From Erythroxylum novogranatense (taxonomy: Eukaryota; Streptophyta; Magnoliopsida; Malpighiales; Erythroxylaceae), in assembly GCA_029891385.1 (NCBI GenBank), contig CM057230.1, forward strand, positions 16,567,372 to 16,631,371: 64,000 bases of DNA, given 5' to 3'. Positions 32,701 to 44,580 of this stretch are shown one piece after another (the stretch's first letter is position 1; each line of letters opens with the position of its first letter). The translations under genes were made by a program, and so were the position numbers. Under the pieces are notes generated by a model. It saw only the letters and a program-made list of their open reading frames with translations, searched no databases and was not told where the DNA came from.

Positions 32701-34863
32701 AATTTCCTTACATGTTGTTTTTACTTCATCTGTGTGCAGGCAAGGGTGAGAGAAATGATGAAGAAGGCTTTCTGGGATGGTGTTCTAGAATCCATGAAAA
32801 ATGATGAGCCAGACTTTAGTTGGGTTCTGAAACTCATGAAGGAAGTTAGGGATGAGTTGTATGAGATGTCTACTCAGCCTTGGAGAAAAGAGATTAGTGA
32901 AACCATTGATGTTGATATTCTTGAAGAAGTGAGCACCTCAAAACTTCTATTGATCGCTCTTTTTTATTTCAAAGTTTACTGAATAGCTAATCTCATGGTC
33001 ATGATTTCAATACTGTCTTCTTGAAGATGCTGAAATAAGGTGCAATAGATTTGGCTTGTCTGAGGAGCATCCTGGAGTTCACATTGATTAGTTTACGAAT
33101 CCTTTCTACTCCAGCGAATTATGAGGCGATTACAGTGTTACATAATAAGATACTGAGAGAACTAGGAGAGGTGCCTCTACCAGGGGATGAATCAAAAGTT
33201 CCATATGTCCTCTCTATTATCAAAGGACCGCGCTTCACTTTGCAGGAGATTCAGTTTGGTTTCTTATTTAAATGTTATGTTTGGCGCTAGGATGCCTAGA
33301 TGAAATTTATTGGGTTAAGGACTTGTTCCAATGTTCTTAATTCCTTACTAGTGGTTTTTGATAGCGCTTAGTACCTAGTATAATGGTATGAATAATACTG
33401 CTAGCGCCGATTGAACTTGTTCACTGCTGACTAATGCTAATTTATAAGTCAGTTGCCAAAAATGTGAAATAAATCTTTACAACAATTTTCTTTCTGAATT
33501 CGTAACTTGTTTTTTCTGTTTATATATTTCAGTACTGAAAATGACTGATCTTGAGTAAATGGTTCTTGTCTACTGAGATTTCTGGATTCGTGTCAAGATA
33601 CATACAAAGGTTTTGTTCATAAGGGCTCTGATTCCTAAATTAGGGGTTCTTATTTTGAGATCTTTATTATCATCCCTTCTCTTCCTTATATAGTAATCAT
33701 TGGTCCCTTGCTTTCAAACACTGAAGAGAGAGAATAGTCGAGCACGTGTATAACTCTTGGAGCCAGTCATTAGAGGGTCTGCTGGTATGTAGTATCTTGA
33801 AATGGCTTTTGCCAATTGTCATGGACCCCCAGGTGCTACTCCATCATCTCTATCGATGACTAAGCAATGGCTTTTATCTGTTTCTCCAGATGCATGAGCA
33901 CATGGATTATTTATGTTATTTCACCAAAGACAATGATTCTTCTGAAAATTTATTTCCATCTACTCTTCGGACAAGGGTTACAACATATTCAGTGTCAGAA
34001 ATTAGATCCTCGGCTTCTAATGCAGGTTGTTTATTTCTGTGGATAATTGTTTCTCTTTAAATTTATTGATCAACCAGAGTGTCCCAAGGAACCAATGAGT
34101 TTGTTGGTTAGACTAGGCTTGTTAAAGCTTGTTAATAGGGCTGAAGCCTGACCCTGGAAGATCTGCCAGAAACCCTAAAACTGAATGTGTTCAGATTGAG
34201 AATTGTTCAATTGCAAATTCAGAAAATTATTGTTATCTCTATTAGGTAGGCTCAAATTCATCCCCAAAACCACTTCAAATCTTTCCTTTATCCTTCTATT
34301 TATGGTATGGCATGCACGTTCCTTTTCCTTGCGACTCCTATGCTTTCTCCATCTTTATTCTTATATTTCATCTTCACTATAATCATAATATGTTACTGTC
34401 AACATGTTGGTATTCCGTCAAAGTCTAATGGTTAAGAACTTGGTTACCAGTTCTGCTGACGTGGAGTACCTAGTATCACAGTGTTTCGAGCAGCTCTACA
34501 AGCTTCTCGACGGTGTGGAAGTCGTCGGATTATCTGACATTATTGAGAAAATCAATGGGACACAAAAAGGTTGCAATCAACTCCTAGATATTGAAAAAGT
34601 CCAAGACAGCAGGACAATAATGGCAAACATGTTAGCCAAAAGTTTGCAAGCTGGGGATGCTGTATACACACGTTTCCCATTCTATTTATCTTGCTTTAAG
34701 GGGAGGTGTATTTGGAGGAACTGGGTTAAACAGAAGGAGATTGGTTGGCGCAGCTATTCTAGCAGATAGGGTGATCAAGGCTGCTGAAGTTCTGATTGTG
34801 ATTGCAAGCGTCTCATTCAGTGTTCATCAAGAATGGTACAAGGTTGCGCGGGAAAACCTGTAA
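29762..34863 (+). pseudogene. TCP11-like gene, copy C: near full-length, decayed
   Basis: Pieces of all parts of a plant T-complex protein 11-like gene occur in order: exon 1 joined to the end of exon 2 by deletion (29768-29884; SPKEFPQRLRHRLL, then KLSAAEEKR), 30256-30701 (NQGELRQASKHG, RVQQAEANRI), 30785-30850 (KKQRAEYLRQRR), 31288-31990 (TTTIQTVKAFVGRLECRF; RSQLEAFDRA), 32135-32230, 32740-32928 (KAFWDGVLESMKNDEP), 33038-33246, 33800-33896, 34094-34245 (LLVRLGLLKLVN) and 34404-34863 (MLAKSLQAGDAVY). Stops (for example TGA at 30566; several at 30845-30870) and frameshifts occur throughout. It keeps the C-terminal TCP11 domain missing from copy B, so B and C together look like one duplicated and partly deleted gene. 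Confidence 0.85.
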
Positions 34864-36259
34864 TTCTAATTCCTTTTAACTATTTATGAATTATGGGTGG
34901 GATTGTGTAACCTACTGTACATAGTGTAGATATCATGATATCGATGCCAATTGAACACCAATACTTGATTTGATTTGCTGTGTGAATAAGGAAATTGTAG
35001 GGCATACAATGCTATCTTCATCATTGTGCATTTCTGGGACTGGGGACTGGGGACTGGGAGGTTAGTGTTTAATGTGTTGTGATTTCAAGGTTGAATATGG
35101 TCAGTTTTGGCAAAACTCGTGAGTTTAGTATTTCATAGGTTCGTAACTATTAGTGAATGACTAAGTGTAAGTTTGAATAGAGTAAATGTTGAATTAAAAT
35201 GAGAGTGGAGTCCCAAAGAAAATAAAGATGTTTAGAATCATTTTGACGAATAATTATGTTTTGAGTTTGAAAAAGAAATAGTTGGAGTCGAATTAAACAT
35301 GTTAAGGGTTAAAATGTGTTATAGCATAAAGTTTTCATAATTTTGGAAAACATTTTAAGGGTTAAAATGTTTTATAGCAAAAGTTTTCATAATTTTGAAA
35401 AAGAAGCTTCTATTATATAGTTTTATTTCAGCTAATTTAGAATGTTGTTTAGTAAACTTACAACTAATTCCATTACCTTTCTATATATATTTGTTTATAT
35501 AATTAAGTTTATATAAACAAAGATAAAGTTAATTATAAAAATTTCAAATTTGTATTATTAATTTGAATTAAGAAATAATTTCAACATATTTTAATTTTAT
35601 ATAGTAATTTATGGTTTAAAATTTTTATTAGTGATATATATACTATGTTTTGATTTAGATAAACTTCAATTAATAATATCTATGATATTCGTTGAAGTAA
35701 TTAATTACATCGGATTGATAATAGAAACTTTAATTATAATTTATTATTATAAAAAAGTATAAATTAAACTGTTTTAAAGTCTCATACATCTTACTCAAAT
35801 AAGTTCATAGACATTCAGTTTTTTTCACTAGTTAAGAAATTTATAACTAAAAGTAGTGTTATATCTGACATTGCCGACATCCATACTTTTTCTTTATTTA
35901 CTGGAAACTTTGTCTGCCAAATGACAAGCGAAAAAAGTCGCCAACCTAAGTTCCTGGTGAGCTGCTATCAAATGACTTATGGTAGGGCACGCCAATGACA
36001 TCTATCCTTTCTTTATCTATTTTAAAATCTTGCTGCCAATGACAAGGCAACACGTATGGACAAAACACAGAAGGCTATCATCTGACGCGCCAAAAATCTG
36101 ATAAAAGTCGCCAGCGTAACTTCCCGGTACTTTCCAGTTAGCTGCCCCCAAGTGACATATTTTAAAGCACACCAAGCCAAACTCACCTTCTGTCTACTTC
36201 TGTTGTTTGCAGCTCACTGTCCTTCACCGATTTCTTTTTCAATTGATTCTTTCACTCCC
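34864..36259 (+). promoter_or_regulatory. Upstream region of TNL2, with short tandem repeats
   Basis: 35036-35060 holds GGGGACTGG-type 9-bp tandem copies. 35296-35410 holds an imperfect tandem repeat of about 60 bp (AAGGGTTAAAATGTxTTATAGCA...CATAATTTTG). 35880-36150 has two similar blocks (TTTCTTTATxTAxTxxAAA...GCCAAxTGACAAG; 35890 and 36010), probably a local promoter duplication. The last 80 bp before the ATG match the TIR relics at 3700 and 53280. No clear TATA box was identified. Confidence 0.5.
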
Positions 36260-39200
36260 ATGGCCACCCAGCAGTGGAAATACCATGTATTTATCAGCTT
36301 CAGAGGTGAAGACACTCGTCTTAACTTCGTCTGTCATCTTGACAAGGCTCTTCGTCGTACCGGCCTCAACACTTTTGTGGACAATCAACTTCAAAGAGGG
36401 GAGGAAATCAACACTGCGCTTGTTCAAGCTATACAAGATTCAAAAGTTGCTCTCATTATTTTTTCTGAAAACTATGCTTCTTCCAGCTGGTGTTTGGATG
36501 AACTTCTGAAGATCATTGAGTGCGGTGAGACCCATAATCAGATCGTTATACCTGTGTTCTATCGTGTTAATCCATCCGACGTTCGGAAACAAAATGGGAG
36601 TTTTCAAGAATCATTTGCGAAACACATTGAAAATCCCAGGTACTCCAACAAGATCCAAAAGTGGAAGGATGCCTTAACCAAAGCAGCCAACATATCTGGG
36701 ATGGGTCCCGATGTCAACAGGTAACGTTCGTGTTTTTGACCTTGCATGAAACAACGATGACGATTTTCCGATTCTCTCAAAATCAATTTCCAATTTTTCA
36801 GGGAAGATAATAAACTGATTGATCAAATTGTCAAAGACGTTTCAGAGAAATTGAAACATCTCTATCCCTGCAGTTTAGAGCGCTTCGTGGGTTTGAAATC
36901 AAAGATTAGTGAAGTGAAAACATTATTAGCTACTGGATCATCAGATGTTCGCATGTTAGGGATCTGGGGTATGGGTGGTATAGGCAAAACAACTCTTGCT
37001 CAAGCCATTTTTGCTGAAGTTTCGAGTCAATTTGAAGGTCGTTCTTTTGTTAATGTTAGAGAAGAATTGGAGAAGGGAGGCATACAGAAGTTGTTAGAGA
37101 AGCTTATTTCGGAGCTATTGGAGGAAAGAGACGTGAAAATTTATACGCCAATCGTCGGTCCTGGACTCTATATTTTGGAAAGGTTGAAAAGCAAAAAGGT
37201 GTTCGTTGTTTTTGACGACGCGACTGATCGATCACAGTTGAAGCGGTTAATTGGAAATCCATGCTGGTTTGGTGCCGGAAGTAATATCATCATAACGAGT
37301 AGAGATAAACAAGTATTGCAAACAATCACTGAAATCACTGACGACAATATATACGAAGTTAAAGCATTATCTGACACCAAATCTCGCCAACTTTTCGAGA
37401 GGAATGCCTTTAAGGAAAAACAACCTTTGCAAGATCATATCCCATTGATAGATTCGTTTGTTAATTATGCCAGAGGTAACCCTTTAGCTATCGAAGTTTT
37501 GGGCTCCTTTGTTTGTGGAAAAGGGGTGGAGCTATGGGAAGATGCATTGACCAAATTATTAAATTGCCCTGACAATGACATCCAAAATGTGCTGAAACTT
37601 AGTTATGAAGGATTAGATAGAGAAGAGAAGGCTATCTTTCTTCATATTGCATGTTTCTTTAAAGGTGAGAATGTAAACGAGGCAAAAAGAGTATTTCCAA
37701 GTTGTGGACTCTCAGCAGATATCGAAGTAAGCCGTCTTGTTGACAAGTCTTTGTTGACTATTTCTGTATATCATGATAAATTACACATGCATGATCTGTT
37801 ACAAGGCATGGGTAGAGAAATTGTTCGGCAAGAATCGAAAGATCCTAGACGCCGGAGCAGATTATGGGATGCTAAAGAAATACAACGTGTGTTTGAAGAA
37901 ATTGAAGTAAGATTTAAAGCATAAAATTATATAGATAAAATATTATGGATTAATTCTTTTGTATATATTCATTTCTTGTTAATTATATTTCTTTTCGATC
38001 ATTATTGTTAAGGAACTGAAACAATTGAAATTGAAAGTATAATTCTCGACACGTCTCAAATTACAGACATGGTGGTATTAGATCCGAATGTTTTCAAAAG
38101 AATGCCCAATCTAAAATTCTTAAAGATTTATACTTCTTGTGGCGAAGGAAGTAAATTGCATCTCAATAAAGGTCTCCATTTTCTACCTAGTGGGTTAAGA
38201 TATCTTTACTGGGATAAATACCCACTAAAGTCTTTACCGACTGATTTTGATGCAAAAGAACTTCTTGTGCTTCATCTGCCTAATAGTAATATTAAGCAGA
38301 TATTGAAGGTACGTACATATTATTTATATATGCTTTAACGGTTTTCTATTTGAAAGAAAGACTGTAATGTGGATACACAACTATCTCCTACTACTTACGC
38401 AGGGTGCAGGCAAGCTAAAAGCGGCTGCACAATCCCTAATTGAGTCTCCTCTCATATCTTGTGTCACAGATATTATTTTTGGTATGTTGCCTTTTGGCAT
38501 TGGCAATATCAAAGTTCCTTCATCTTCTTGCCAGTTCTTCAGCAAGATTACAAGGCTAAACATGAGATATTGCGAAAATCTGAAGAGTTTTCCAAATAAT
38601 GTTGATTTGCAATGTCTTGAAATTCTTGATCTCTGGGCATGTTCAAATCTGATTGTATTTTCAGAAATTTCAACAAACTTAAGAAAGTTAAATGTGGGAG
38701 CTACAGCAATAAAAGAAGTGCATTCATCTTCAATTGAAGGCCTCAGTAGACTGCAAGAGTTGGAGATGGCTATCTGTACAGAGCTTGAAAGTCTTCCAAG
38801 TAACATTTGCAAGTTACAAGCTCTTCAGATACTTAATCTAGGACATTGCTCAAGCTTAAAGAAATTTCCCGAGATCTTGGAGCCCATGTACAATCTAAGG
38901 AGAGTTAAATTATCAAATTCAGGCATAGAAGCGATACCGTCCTCCATAGACAATATGAAAGGGTTGGAATCCTTGGAACTGAAAAATTGTCTCAATCTTG
39001 CCTATTTTCCTGAAAACTTTGGTAATCTCGTGAGAGGAATTGCTGACTTTTGGTTCAACACTGCGTTTAAACAGCGAATGTTTAAAATTTTGAATGTTGA
39101 GAATTTAGATTGTTTCTTTTTCCATATCCACGGTAGAGGGAACTGTAGGCAAGCAGGACATATTGATGACAGTTTTGTAACTATAGGTAGAGGGAACTGT

Positions 39201-40491
39201 CATAAGGTTGAGATGAGATCACATATTTCTGAAGGCGTATTTTATTTGATTGACTTATCGTCTCATCCGTGCTTAAGGTTCTTATCTCCGAATTATTATC
39301 TGGATCTATCACACTGTAGTATAAAGGAATTACCAAAGGACCTTGGTTCTTTATACTATTTGAGAGAGCTTGACTTGAGATCAAATAATTTTGAGGAGAT
39401 CCCGACCAGTATTAAACAACTTTCTTTGTTGGAATTTCTCCAATTAGATGATTGTCCAAAGCTTCGATCCCTACCACAACTTCCCACCAGTCTATGTTAC
39501 TTAACTGCTGTTCAATGCGAATCTCTCAAGACATTGTTGGCCTTCAAACAACCAATCTTTAATGGCTGCAAGATGGACTTCGAAAACTGCTTCAAATTGG
39601 AAGAAAAGGAATGTGAGGCTATGGTGTATAAGCTGTTGAGAAATTGGCCAAAGGTATGCAATATTTATTTTTGAATAGTTACGCATTTTTTCTTCTAAAT
39701 AATAATGTTAAATTTTGCATCACGTATATACATCTCTTCTTTTTGTGGTGCAAACGCAGGATGTTCTCTTACGTTATTTGGGAGGCAGAATTCCAGAGTG
39801 GTTCAAGCATGAAACTACAGGAGATATCATTACAATAAAGCTTCCTTCAAATTGGTTCATTAATCGTAGATTCTTCGGAGTCGCATTTTGCTTTGTTTTA
39901 AGGTATCCTCATATTCGTTCTATGTGGGACGATTTTACATTTGAATGCTACTTTGAAAATAACTGCAATCCTACCATTCTGTTTCCATATCAAAGCCATA
40001 ATGATATGACGATTTTTAACCATGGCATTCCATCAAAGCAACAACACGTGGTAGTTGTGTGCGTCCATGACTTTAATGTTTGGATATCTGAAAGACGGCA
40101 ATTATTCGATCTTCATTGCATCAATATGGCCTCATTCAAGTTCCATATTCGGCCTAGTGCTATAATAAAAAAATGTGGAATAACTCCACTGTATATGCAA
40201 GTTGATGAGGGTTGCAGTGGAATAGCTCCACTGTATATGCAAGTTGATGAGGGTTGCAGTGGAATAGCTCCACTGTATATGCAAGTTGACGAGGGTTATG
40301 TGCAGGGTGATGATGATGATCATGATGAAAATACCTATTGGATGCTAGAATCATTGTTGCCGAGGACAATGTCAACCAAGATGAAAATGAAACTTCAAAA
40401 AAAAGACAAAGATTATGATGAAGATATGAACTCAGAAGATATTGACGATGATATGATTCCAGAAGATGATGAGGATGAAAACAAAGACTGA
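36260..40491 (+). CDS. TNL2: TIR-NB-ARC-LRR-C-JID immune receptor gene with a shifted splice acceptor
   Basis: Five exons: 36260-36720 TIR, 36802-37906 NB-ARC, 38013-38308 and 38403-39653 LRR, 39760-40491 C-JID plus tail. TIR motifs: HVFISFRGEDTR, SENYASSSWCLDEL. NB-ARC motifs: P-loop GMGGIGKTT, kinase-2 VFVVFDDATD, GSNIIITSRD, GNPLAIEVLG, FLHIACFF, HMHDLL. C-JID: GGRIPEWFKHE. In the ancestral frame this is about 1,281 residues, normal for a TNL, with no internal stop. The start is the first ATG, followed directly by the TIR. However the intron-2 acceptor reads TTAAG|G where TNL1 has TTAG|GG; using it shifts the frame and stops at 38040-38042, giving a TIR-NBS protein of about 531 residues. 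TNLs act in the cytoplasm or nucleus as effector sensors; truncated TIR-NBS forms can also signal. Confidence 0.85.
38007..38042 (+). other. Intron-2 acceptor shift and resulting stop in TNL2
   Basis: TNL1 has ...TTGTTAG|GGAATTG at 666-679; TNL2 has ...TTGTTAAG|GAACTG at 38005-38018. One G-to-A change moves the only nearby AG one base downstream. Exon 2 ends in phase 0 (37906), so joining to 38013 reads ELKQLKLKV then TAA at 38040. Confidence 0.75.
40176..40301 (+). repeat. Three 42-bp coding repeats in TNL2 C-terminus
   Basis: Three copies of a 42-bp unit, coding for GI(T/A)PLYMQVDEGCS-type 14-residue repeats. TNL1 has two copies at about 2799-2882. The unit number differs between the paralogues, so it expands or contracts. 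Confidence 0.9.
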
Positions 40492-40627
40492 TGGAGATAT
40501 GAACTCAGAAGTTACTGATAATGATATGATTCCCAAAGATGATGAGGATGAAAACAAAGATTATGATGAAGATATGAACTCAGAAGATACTGACGATGAT
40601 ATGATTCCAGAAGATGATGAGGATGAA
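40411..40627 (+). repeat. Three 75-bp acidic repeats, the second with a 2-bp deletion
   Basis: Units at 40411-40485, 40486-40558 and 40559-40627 code for a 25-residue acidic repeat (DYDEDMNSED...MIPEDDEDENK). The second unit is 2 bp short and its first codons become GAC TGA, ending the protein at 40491. The reading frame after it is open to 40655 (ELSEIASSSD), so the original tail was about 55 residues longer. TNL1 lacks this block. Confidence 0.88.
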
Positions 40628-41559
40628 CTCTCTGAAATTGCTTCGAGCAGCGATTGATGTCCTATTTGGGAGAGAGAAGCCATTATCCTTAAAAGGTTAC
40701 ATGCTCAAGCATACATATCTTTTTTCTTAAAGTCTCAAACCACTATTTTTGGGTTACCTTTTTGACTACTTTTAGTTCTTTATTAGCAAATTACGTGGCA
40801 TTTAACACTCTTTTCATTTCTTAGTTTTGTACAGCAGAACGGAGAGCAAGGTTGCCTGAAACTATGAGCAGTCTCCTCCACAAGTTGAGTGGAAATGATA
40901 GCAGACATTTTGCTGGAATTGATAGAGATGGAAATGGTGCTCTTGCCAAAATGAGTATCTTACCTTCACTGAGCTCCAAATGAGTATCTTACCTTCACTG
41001 AGCTCAAAGGACCCAATCTTTCTCTTTCACAAGTTCACTTCTCAGATGATTGAGATCACGTTTTCTTTACTCTCACTAAATATGTCTTGATTGCATTATA
41101 ACATTGTCATTAAATGTACCCTTTTTTACTCGTTATATTTTAACCGAAGTATAAGATAATGAAATTTTCTTAAAAATTGAAAATTACGGATAGTTTTTCA
41201 AAATTTTAAAGATTAAGAAAATTTCGAATATTTCTTGAGATTATATGTCTTCTACCCTTTAAAAACTACCTCATCTTTTAAGGTCTCATTCAATATTCTT
41301 TACTTTTTATTACTTACTTTTGCTCAAACTAATAAACTTTAAAAGACTTATCAGCAAAATTAAAATCTCGTAATAAAAATTAAAACAAGCAAGCAAGTTC
41401 TTTTAATTATATATAAAAGAGACGTAAAATAATTTATGATAAATTTGGAAATTAGTTCAAAATGATGAGAATACTTATTTAATTTAGAACAAATCAAATA
41501 AACTTTAAAGTTATTTAAAAATATCTTTTTATGTACGATTATAACTTAAATTGACAATT
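40492..41559. other. TNL2 3' flank and AT-rich spacer
   Basis: 40826-40966 matches the putative 3' UTR exon of TNL1 (3118-3275). 40949-41006 contains a tandem duplication of ATGAGTATCTTACCTTCACT. Beyond 41050 it is AT-rich with no gene seen. Confidence 0.6.
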
Positions 41560-41896
41560 AAATTATGCAAACAATTATTGAATGAATCTACACACACAGT
41601 AAAATCATCCATGAAAACTTCTATAATGTTTTTAACATAATCTAAAATATACTTTCTATACACAGCTAGTACATTACAAGCTCCAAATGACATTTGTTTA
41701 TATACAAAAGTTTCAAATGGATGTGCAAAAGTTTTTGTTTTGAAGAGAGGATGTGCAAAAGTTGTCTTTGTCTTAATCTTCTTAAGTGATTACAAAACCT
41801 CGACCAATTAGTCTCTCTAATATTTGATCAATAAAATGTAAAAGAAGATGATCATTTTAAGGTACAACATTTAATTTTATATAATCAATGCAACAT
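41560..41896 (-). pseudogene. Ty3/gypsy (Athila-like) reverse transcriptase relic
   Basis: On the minus strand, scattered frames read CIDYIKLNVV (41893-), FIDQILERLIGRG, then after a gap KQMSFGACNVLAVY and IIEVFMDDFTVC (down to about 41580). These follow the order and spacing of gypsy RT: CIDYRKLN, PFIDQMLERLAG, MPFGLCNAP and VFMDDF. The wording is closest to Athila-type elements. It is short, frame-broken and AT-shifted, so very old. It was not visible as an open reading frame. Confidence 0.72.
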
Positions 41897-42021
41897 AAAT
41901 AATATTTCTTGTCAAATTCAACTCCTTAAAATTGTTTAGTTTTGTTACATTTTTTTGTAAGTTAAAGATGAAATTTAATTTGTTATCCTCTTCAAAGAAG
42001 TATTATATGTGTAACTATTTT

Positions 42022-42464
42022 TGGTCGGGTCGGCCGTGCAGGGCCCGGACTCAGTCAAGACGACCCATAGGTCGGTCGGTCGATTCTTCAAAGATCAATC
42101 TCCTACCTAATTGCCAAGCCCAAGCCCGATCCACACTCTCCACAGCCCGTTAGCATAAGAAAACCTTCCATGCAGAGGTAGAGGTCTACGTAAAGACCTA
42201 AACCTAGCTACAAAACCATATATAAGGGGTATAATTCTTCCGTAATTGAGGTACGAAATCATAACCTAGTTTTTTCTCTGCATTGATCAACCTTACCTTC
42301 ACAAAAAGACTTACTTGAGCGTCGGAGGGGCTAATCGGGACACAACCCCCAACGTGCCTTCTTTGTTTTGCAGGTAACTTCACGTCGGATTCACCGCAGA
42401 AAGCAGCAGACTTATGGAGCGAGAAGCAAGAACGCATGATTCAAACCAAAATCTGGCAGAACCA
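42022..42464 (+). repeat. 5' LTR of the Tat element
   Basis: 443 bp, begins TGGTCGGGTCGG and ends TGGCAGAACCA. A TATATAAGGGG box lies at 42219-42229, matching CATATATAAGG in the 3' LTR, and is the likely promoter. Confidence 0.9.
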
Positions 42465-42465
42465 A

Positions 42466-42482
42466 TTGGCGCCACCGTGGGG
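42466..42482 (+). promoter_or_regulatory. Primer binding site of the Tat element
   Basis: TTGGCGCCACCGTGGGG, one base after the LTR end. TGGCGCC-type primer sites are usual in plant gypsy elements; I did not assign the tRNA. Confidence 0.8.
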
Positions 42483-42526
42483 CTGAACTTCCGCACCACG
42501 CCTAGAAACACACAAATCGGTCGGCA

Positions 42527-44070
42527 GTGAACGAACCTCGATATAGCGGTATTGCGGCTCTGGCGATGCAACGCATGGGTTTGCAGCTACCTGCAACTCT
42601 GCCGCCTGCACCACATGTTTCCCGCACGGAATCCTCAGATCCTAACGACCAACCGCAACCTCAGAACTTGGAACAAGAAGAACAGAGTGTCGCTTTAGAG
42701 GATAACGCTGCACTCAATATGCACTCGAATCTCCGACACCGATCGGATGCAGATCATCTTCCGCCTGTGCACACCACCTTGACCCGAAAATAGATTGAGG
42801 AAGCGGCTGATCTATTGATCCGCCAGATTTTGCAATCTCAGCCAGCACAACGGCAGCCATCTGCGCGGCAACCCGCGCGACAGACCAGCATGACGACCGA
42901 TCGCCACCAGACCGAAAATCTAGAAAAAATCGTGAGACGATCGGATTAACGCAGCTATGAGCTTCCGCCCAGATCGCCCGACGACACAATACAGCTCTCC
43001 CTTCACCCCGAAAATTTTGGATAGCCTCCCGGCACCCGGAACCAAAATACCAACGCCTGAAAAATACACTGGAAAGACCGACCCCCTGGACTACTTACAA
43101 CACTTCCAGTCGATGATGAATCTGCACTGCGTGCCGGATGCCATCCAATGTAAGGCTTTCTGTACGGCCTTTCAAGAGGGAGCCCGACGATGGTTCAATA
43201 GTCTACCTCCGGGCTGTATCACTTGCTTTGAGGATTTCAGGCTACTTTTTCTCAACCAATTCGCCACCAGTAAACGGCCACAGAAGACAACTTTGGAGGT
43301 GATGCAACTTACCCAAGGAAGGAATGAAAGTCTGCGAGAGTTCATCACTCGGTTCAATAACGAAGCGGTCGAGGTCCCCGACCTCACTTGCTCGTCTATG
43401 CCGGTCGCGCTTATGAGCAATACGAGGGACGAGAAGTTTAAGAAGTCGTTAGCCCTCGATCAGCCCCGATCTATTCAGGAGATCAGACACCGGGCAGACA
43501 AGTACATTCAGCTCGAAGAAGTATTAAAGAGTACAAAACACCGGGCAAATGATCGCGGGCCGAGTAGTAGGGCAGATGAGTCTCACAAAAGATAGAGGAC
43601 GGTCGACCGAGAAAGCCAATCACAAGTGATGGCATCAACAAGACTTCACCCTCTTAACAAACGATATTGAATCATGGCGGCCATGAGAGCGGATGGGGAA
43701 ACTATCCGAGAGCCCAATAAAATGAAGACCCCTTATAAGGATAGGAACCCGGATCTATATTGTCGTTTCCACAAAGAGGTCGGTCATGATACGGAAGATT
43801 GCTGGCAGTTGAAAAAAGAAATCGAATCCCTCATGCAAAGGGAAAGGTTAGGCCGATTCATGAAGCACGAACGAAACACCGATCGAGATAATCAGCGCAG
43901 GACAGGTCGACCAGACAATAGGCGACCGCCTTGGAGACGAAATGACAGGAATGATGGAGGAGGCAGAATACGAATACAGATAATCGACGAGAAGAGAGAG
44001 GGCGATCGAGGAAAAGAAACGATGGAAACGTCGGGCAACAAGACGACCGACCAACTGGAGTCCTTAATAT
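42527..44070 (+). pseudogene. Tat gag, frame-broken
   Basis: N-terminal piece from 42527 (MNEPRYSGIAALAMQ), stop at about 42791, then a frame change near 42950. The retrotrans_gag core is clear at 42957-43595: IPTPEKYTGKTDPLDYLQHF, ARRWFNSLPPGCI, LREFITRFN. A third piece (43674-44072) has a zinc-knuckle-like CRFHKEVGHDTEDCWQL, the CxFHxxxGHxTxxC form usual in Tat gag. GAG builds the particle; this copy is split into at least three frames. Confidence 0.88.
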
Positions 44071-44580
44071 GATATTCGGTAGAAATGCAGCTAGCGGATC
44101 CACCACTGAAGGGAAAAAAAGATATGCCAAACAGGTCGACAGAGACTCATCCACCAAAAAGTCGAGGGAGAACGACGGGATGATATCATTCGATGAGTCC
44201 GACCTCGATGGAATAAGTTGCCCCCATGATGACGCACTCGTGGTAAATCTGAACATGGACGGTTACGAGGTGAAGCGGGTGATGATTGATATGGGAAGCT
44301 CGGTCGATTTGTTGTATTACGAGGCCTTCAAGCAGATGAAGGTACCCGAAGACAGACTACTACCTACAGACGGCCCCATTAAAGGAGTAATCAAGGCCAC
44401 CTACCCATTCGCCTGGGTAAATTTGAAAGTGAAGTTCGGGCAGAAGCCATGTCAGATAGAAAGGGACGTTGAGTTCCTAGTCGTCAAGTTTTAAGGGGCG
44501 TACAACGCAATAATCGGGCGGGCTACTCAAAATGCCCTCAGATCGGTCGTCTCCACCTACTACCGGTCATGAAGTTCCCA
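44069..44580 (+). pseudogene. Tat aspartic protease, altered active site
   Basis: Reads HDDALVVNLNMDGYEVKRV then the active-site loop IDMGSSVDLLYY, where the family has D-T/S-G. Met replaces Thr, a single C-to-T change at a CpG (ACG to ATG). The frame ends at 44492 (VVKF*), with GAYNAIIGRATQN-like sequence after it in another frame. Confidence 0.85.

Noticed and set aside
36152..36259. N-terminal extension of TNL2 with a signal-like hydrophobic stretch
   Set aside because: It has no ATG (would start at GTG) and matches 5' UTR sequence of the other TNL units; the first ATG is at 36260.
37195..37225. Kinase-2 motif VFVVFDDATD as a sign of a dead NB-ARC
   Set aside because: The two key Asp residues are present; Ala in place of Val after them is a mild change and the other NB-ARC motifs are intact.
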